A stretch of DNA of 14,007 bases from Actinomycetota bacterium. Lineage in GTDB: Bacteria; Actinomycetota; Thermoleophilia; Gaiellales; Gaiellaceae. Position numbers and translations under genes: made by a program. Below, piece after piece: positions 13,017 to 14,007 of this stretch (position 1 is the first letter of the stretch; each line of letters begins with the position of its first letter). Location: contig VAXD01000123.1 in NCBI GenBank assembly GCA_005884155.1, forward strand, positions 1-14,007. Direction: 5' to 3'. Below the pieces are notes generated by a model that was not told the origin of the DNA, did not search any database, and saw only the letters and a list, made by a program, of their open reading frames with translations.

Positions 13017-13499
13017 GTGGCGGGCCCCTCGACGACCGAGTTCGCGGCACTCGGACTACTCACGTCCGGCGAGCGCTCGGGCTACGAGATGAAGAAGGCG
13101 GCGGAGGCGTCGGTGGGCTACGTCTGGAGTCCCGCCAAGAGCCACCTCTACGCAGTGCTCCCGCGGCTCGTCGCCGGAGGATTCGCAACGTCACGCCGGG
13201 TCGAGCAACAGCGGCGCCCCGACAAGCAGGTCTACCGCATCACGAAGAAAGGCGAGCGGGCGCTCCGGGCCTGGCTCGAGGAGCCGGACGACGGGAGCTC
13301 CCTCTTGCTGAAGATCTTCTTCGGCCGGTTGATGAGCAAGGAGGCGCTCGTCGCGCACATCGAACGCAAGCGCGCCGAGGCCGTGGGCGAGCTGGAGGAG
13401 TACCGCGAGATCGTCACGCTGCGCTGGGGGCTCGCACAGGCGCGCGCGTGGATTCGGTGGGCCGACGAGATCCTCGAGGAGCTCGAGGGGCGGCGCTGA
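13017..13499 (+). CDS. PadR-family transcriptional regulator
   Basis: Winged-helix repressor of 160 residues. Residues 7-85 match PadR: FAALGLLTSGERSGYEMKKA (9-28), WSPAKSHLYAVLPRLVAGGF (37-56) and the wing KQVYRITKKGERALRAWL (70-87). The C-terminal helices (about 100-158: LVAHIERKRAEAVGELEEY, LAQARAWIRWADEILEEL) form the dimerisation coiled coil of the longer (Vir_act_alpha_C type) PadR proteins. GTG at 13017 lies six bases after TAAAGT with no SD, so a leaderless mRNA is likely. It probably represses itself and the divergent propeller through the palindrome between them. The ligand is unknown. The E1-alpha gene follows after 17 bp in the same direction. Confidence 0.92.
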   Translation: MAGPSTTEFAALGLLTSGERSGYEMKKAAEASVGYVWSPAKSHLYAVLPRLVAGGFATSRRVEQQRRPDKQVYRITKKGERALRAWLEEPDDGSSLLLKIFFGRLMSKEALVAHIERKRAEAVGELEEYREIVTLRWGLAQARAWIRWADEILEELEGRR

Positions 13500-13516
13500 G
13501 ATAGATTCCGGCCGCG

Positions 13517-14007
13517 ATGGCGGTTCTCCCTGCTGAGCGCGATCTTCGCCGGGTGATCGGCGACGGCGAGTCGATTCCGGACGGCGAGGTCGAAGGGCTC
13601 TCCGACAACGACCTGCTCGAGCTGCACCGGTGGCTCGTCCTGCTGCGCACCTACGACGAGCGCTCGGTCGTCTACCACCGCCAGGGCCGGATCGGCACCT
13701 ACGCGATCTTCTGGAACCACGAGGCGATGCAGGCCGGGTCGGTCTACGCGCTCGAGCGCGAGGACTGGATCTTCCCGAGCTACCGCGAGTCGGCGATCGG
13801 GCTTCTGCGCGGGATGCCGGCCTCGACGGTCCTCTCGTGGTGGCGCGGCCATCCGGCGGGCTGGTGGAACCCGCTCGAGTGGAACGTCGCGTCGATCTGC
13901 GTGCCGATCGGGACGCATGTGCCGCACGCGGCTGGGCTCGCGTGGGGGAAGAAGCTGCGCGGGGAGTCGACCTGTGCGATCGCGTACTTCGGGGACGGGG
14001 CGACCTC
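13517..14007 (+). CDS. 2-oxoacid (pyruvate-type) dehydrogenase E1 alpha subunit, 3' truncated by window end
   Basis: Thiamine-diphosphate-dependent E1 alpha chain, which decarboxylates pyruvate or a branched-chain 2-oxoacid as part of a dehydrogenase complex in the cytoplasm. The 163 residues seen cover the N-terminal half: LLELHRWLVLLRTYDERSVV (33-52), HRQGRIGTYAIF (54-65), EDWIFPSYRESAIGLLRGM (82-100), THVPHAAGLAWGKKLRG (133-149) and the start of the ThDP/Mg motif GDGAT (159-163). The usual GQEA segment reads WNHEA (66-70), with the Glu kept. ATG at 13517; a TAGATT box at 13502-13507 could be its -10, or it may be read through from padR. An E1 beta gene would be expected just beyond the window. 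Pyruvate versus branched-chain substrate cannot be decided. Confidence 0.9.
   Translation, partial: MAVLPAERDLRRVIGDGESIPDGEVEGLSDNDLLELHRWLVLLRTYDERSVVYHRQGRIGTYAIFWNHEAMQAGSVYALEREDWIFPSYRESAIGLLRGMPASTVLSWWRGHPAGWWNPLEWNVASICVPIGTHVPHAAGLAWGKKLRGESTCAIAYFGDGAT

Noticed and set aside
12290..13504. Plus-strand open frame of 404 codons across the propeller and padR region
   Set aside because: It runs antisense to a clear seven-blade repeat protein and out of frame with PadR; sequence is Arg/Gly/Asp-rich shadow.

Overview
The window is about 70% G+C and reads as ordinary chromosome of a high-GC actinobacterium. Four things point that way: dense GTG/ATG starts with 1-4 bp overlaps, several starts that look leaderless behind a TANNNT box, a MoxR/DUF58/DUF4129 cluster, and PadR and TetR regulators. 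Class Thermoleophilia (Gaiellales/Solirubrobacterales type) is my best guess, but that is inference from gene style and not from a marker gene. I see no rRNA, tRNA, IS element or CRISPR array.

Positions 1-2373 (minus strand) hold a phenylacetyl-CoA epoxidase operon read right to left: paaA, paaB, paaC, then a GNAT acetyltransferase overlapping the end of paaC. The paaB-paaC gap is unusually structured: stacked and mutually exclusive hairpins, and a 12-bp perfect stem whose three-base loop is exactly the paaC AUG. PaaC itself keeps a full set of carboxylate/histidine positions where classical PaaC has lost its metal ligands. Divergent from paaA, at 2418-3742 (plus), are a DUF1932-type NAD(P) dehydrogenase and an overlapping TetR repressor. 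A site matching the PaaR consensus sits between the two divergent units.

Positions 3743-3854 are an AT-rich island with a promoter and operator-like inverted repeats. It precedes a secreted Asp-box propeller protein whose frame breaks near 5660, so the C-terminal quarter lies in another frame up to 6214. A 17-bp perfect inverted repeat separates it from a convergent membrane-anchored SurA-N-like protein (6229-6783, minus).

Positions 6825-11865 (plus) carry a diacylglycerol/lipid kinase, then a tight operon: DUF4129 membrane protein, small membrane protein, MoxR ATPase, DUF58 protein and a polytopic membrane protein. This is the common MoxR-DUF58 envelope cluster, without a transglutaminase gene in view.

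Positions 11849-12988 (minus) encode a secreted seven-bladed YncE/Vgb-like propeller. It is divergent from a PadR regulator (13017-13499, plus). A 19-bp near-perfect palindrome between them overlaps both -10 boxes and the propeller start codon. The window ends inside an E1-alpha (thiamine-diphosphate dehydrogenase) gene starting at 13517.
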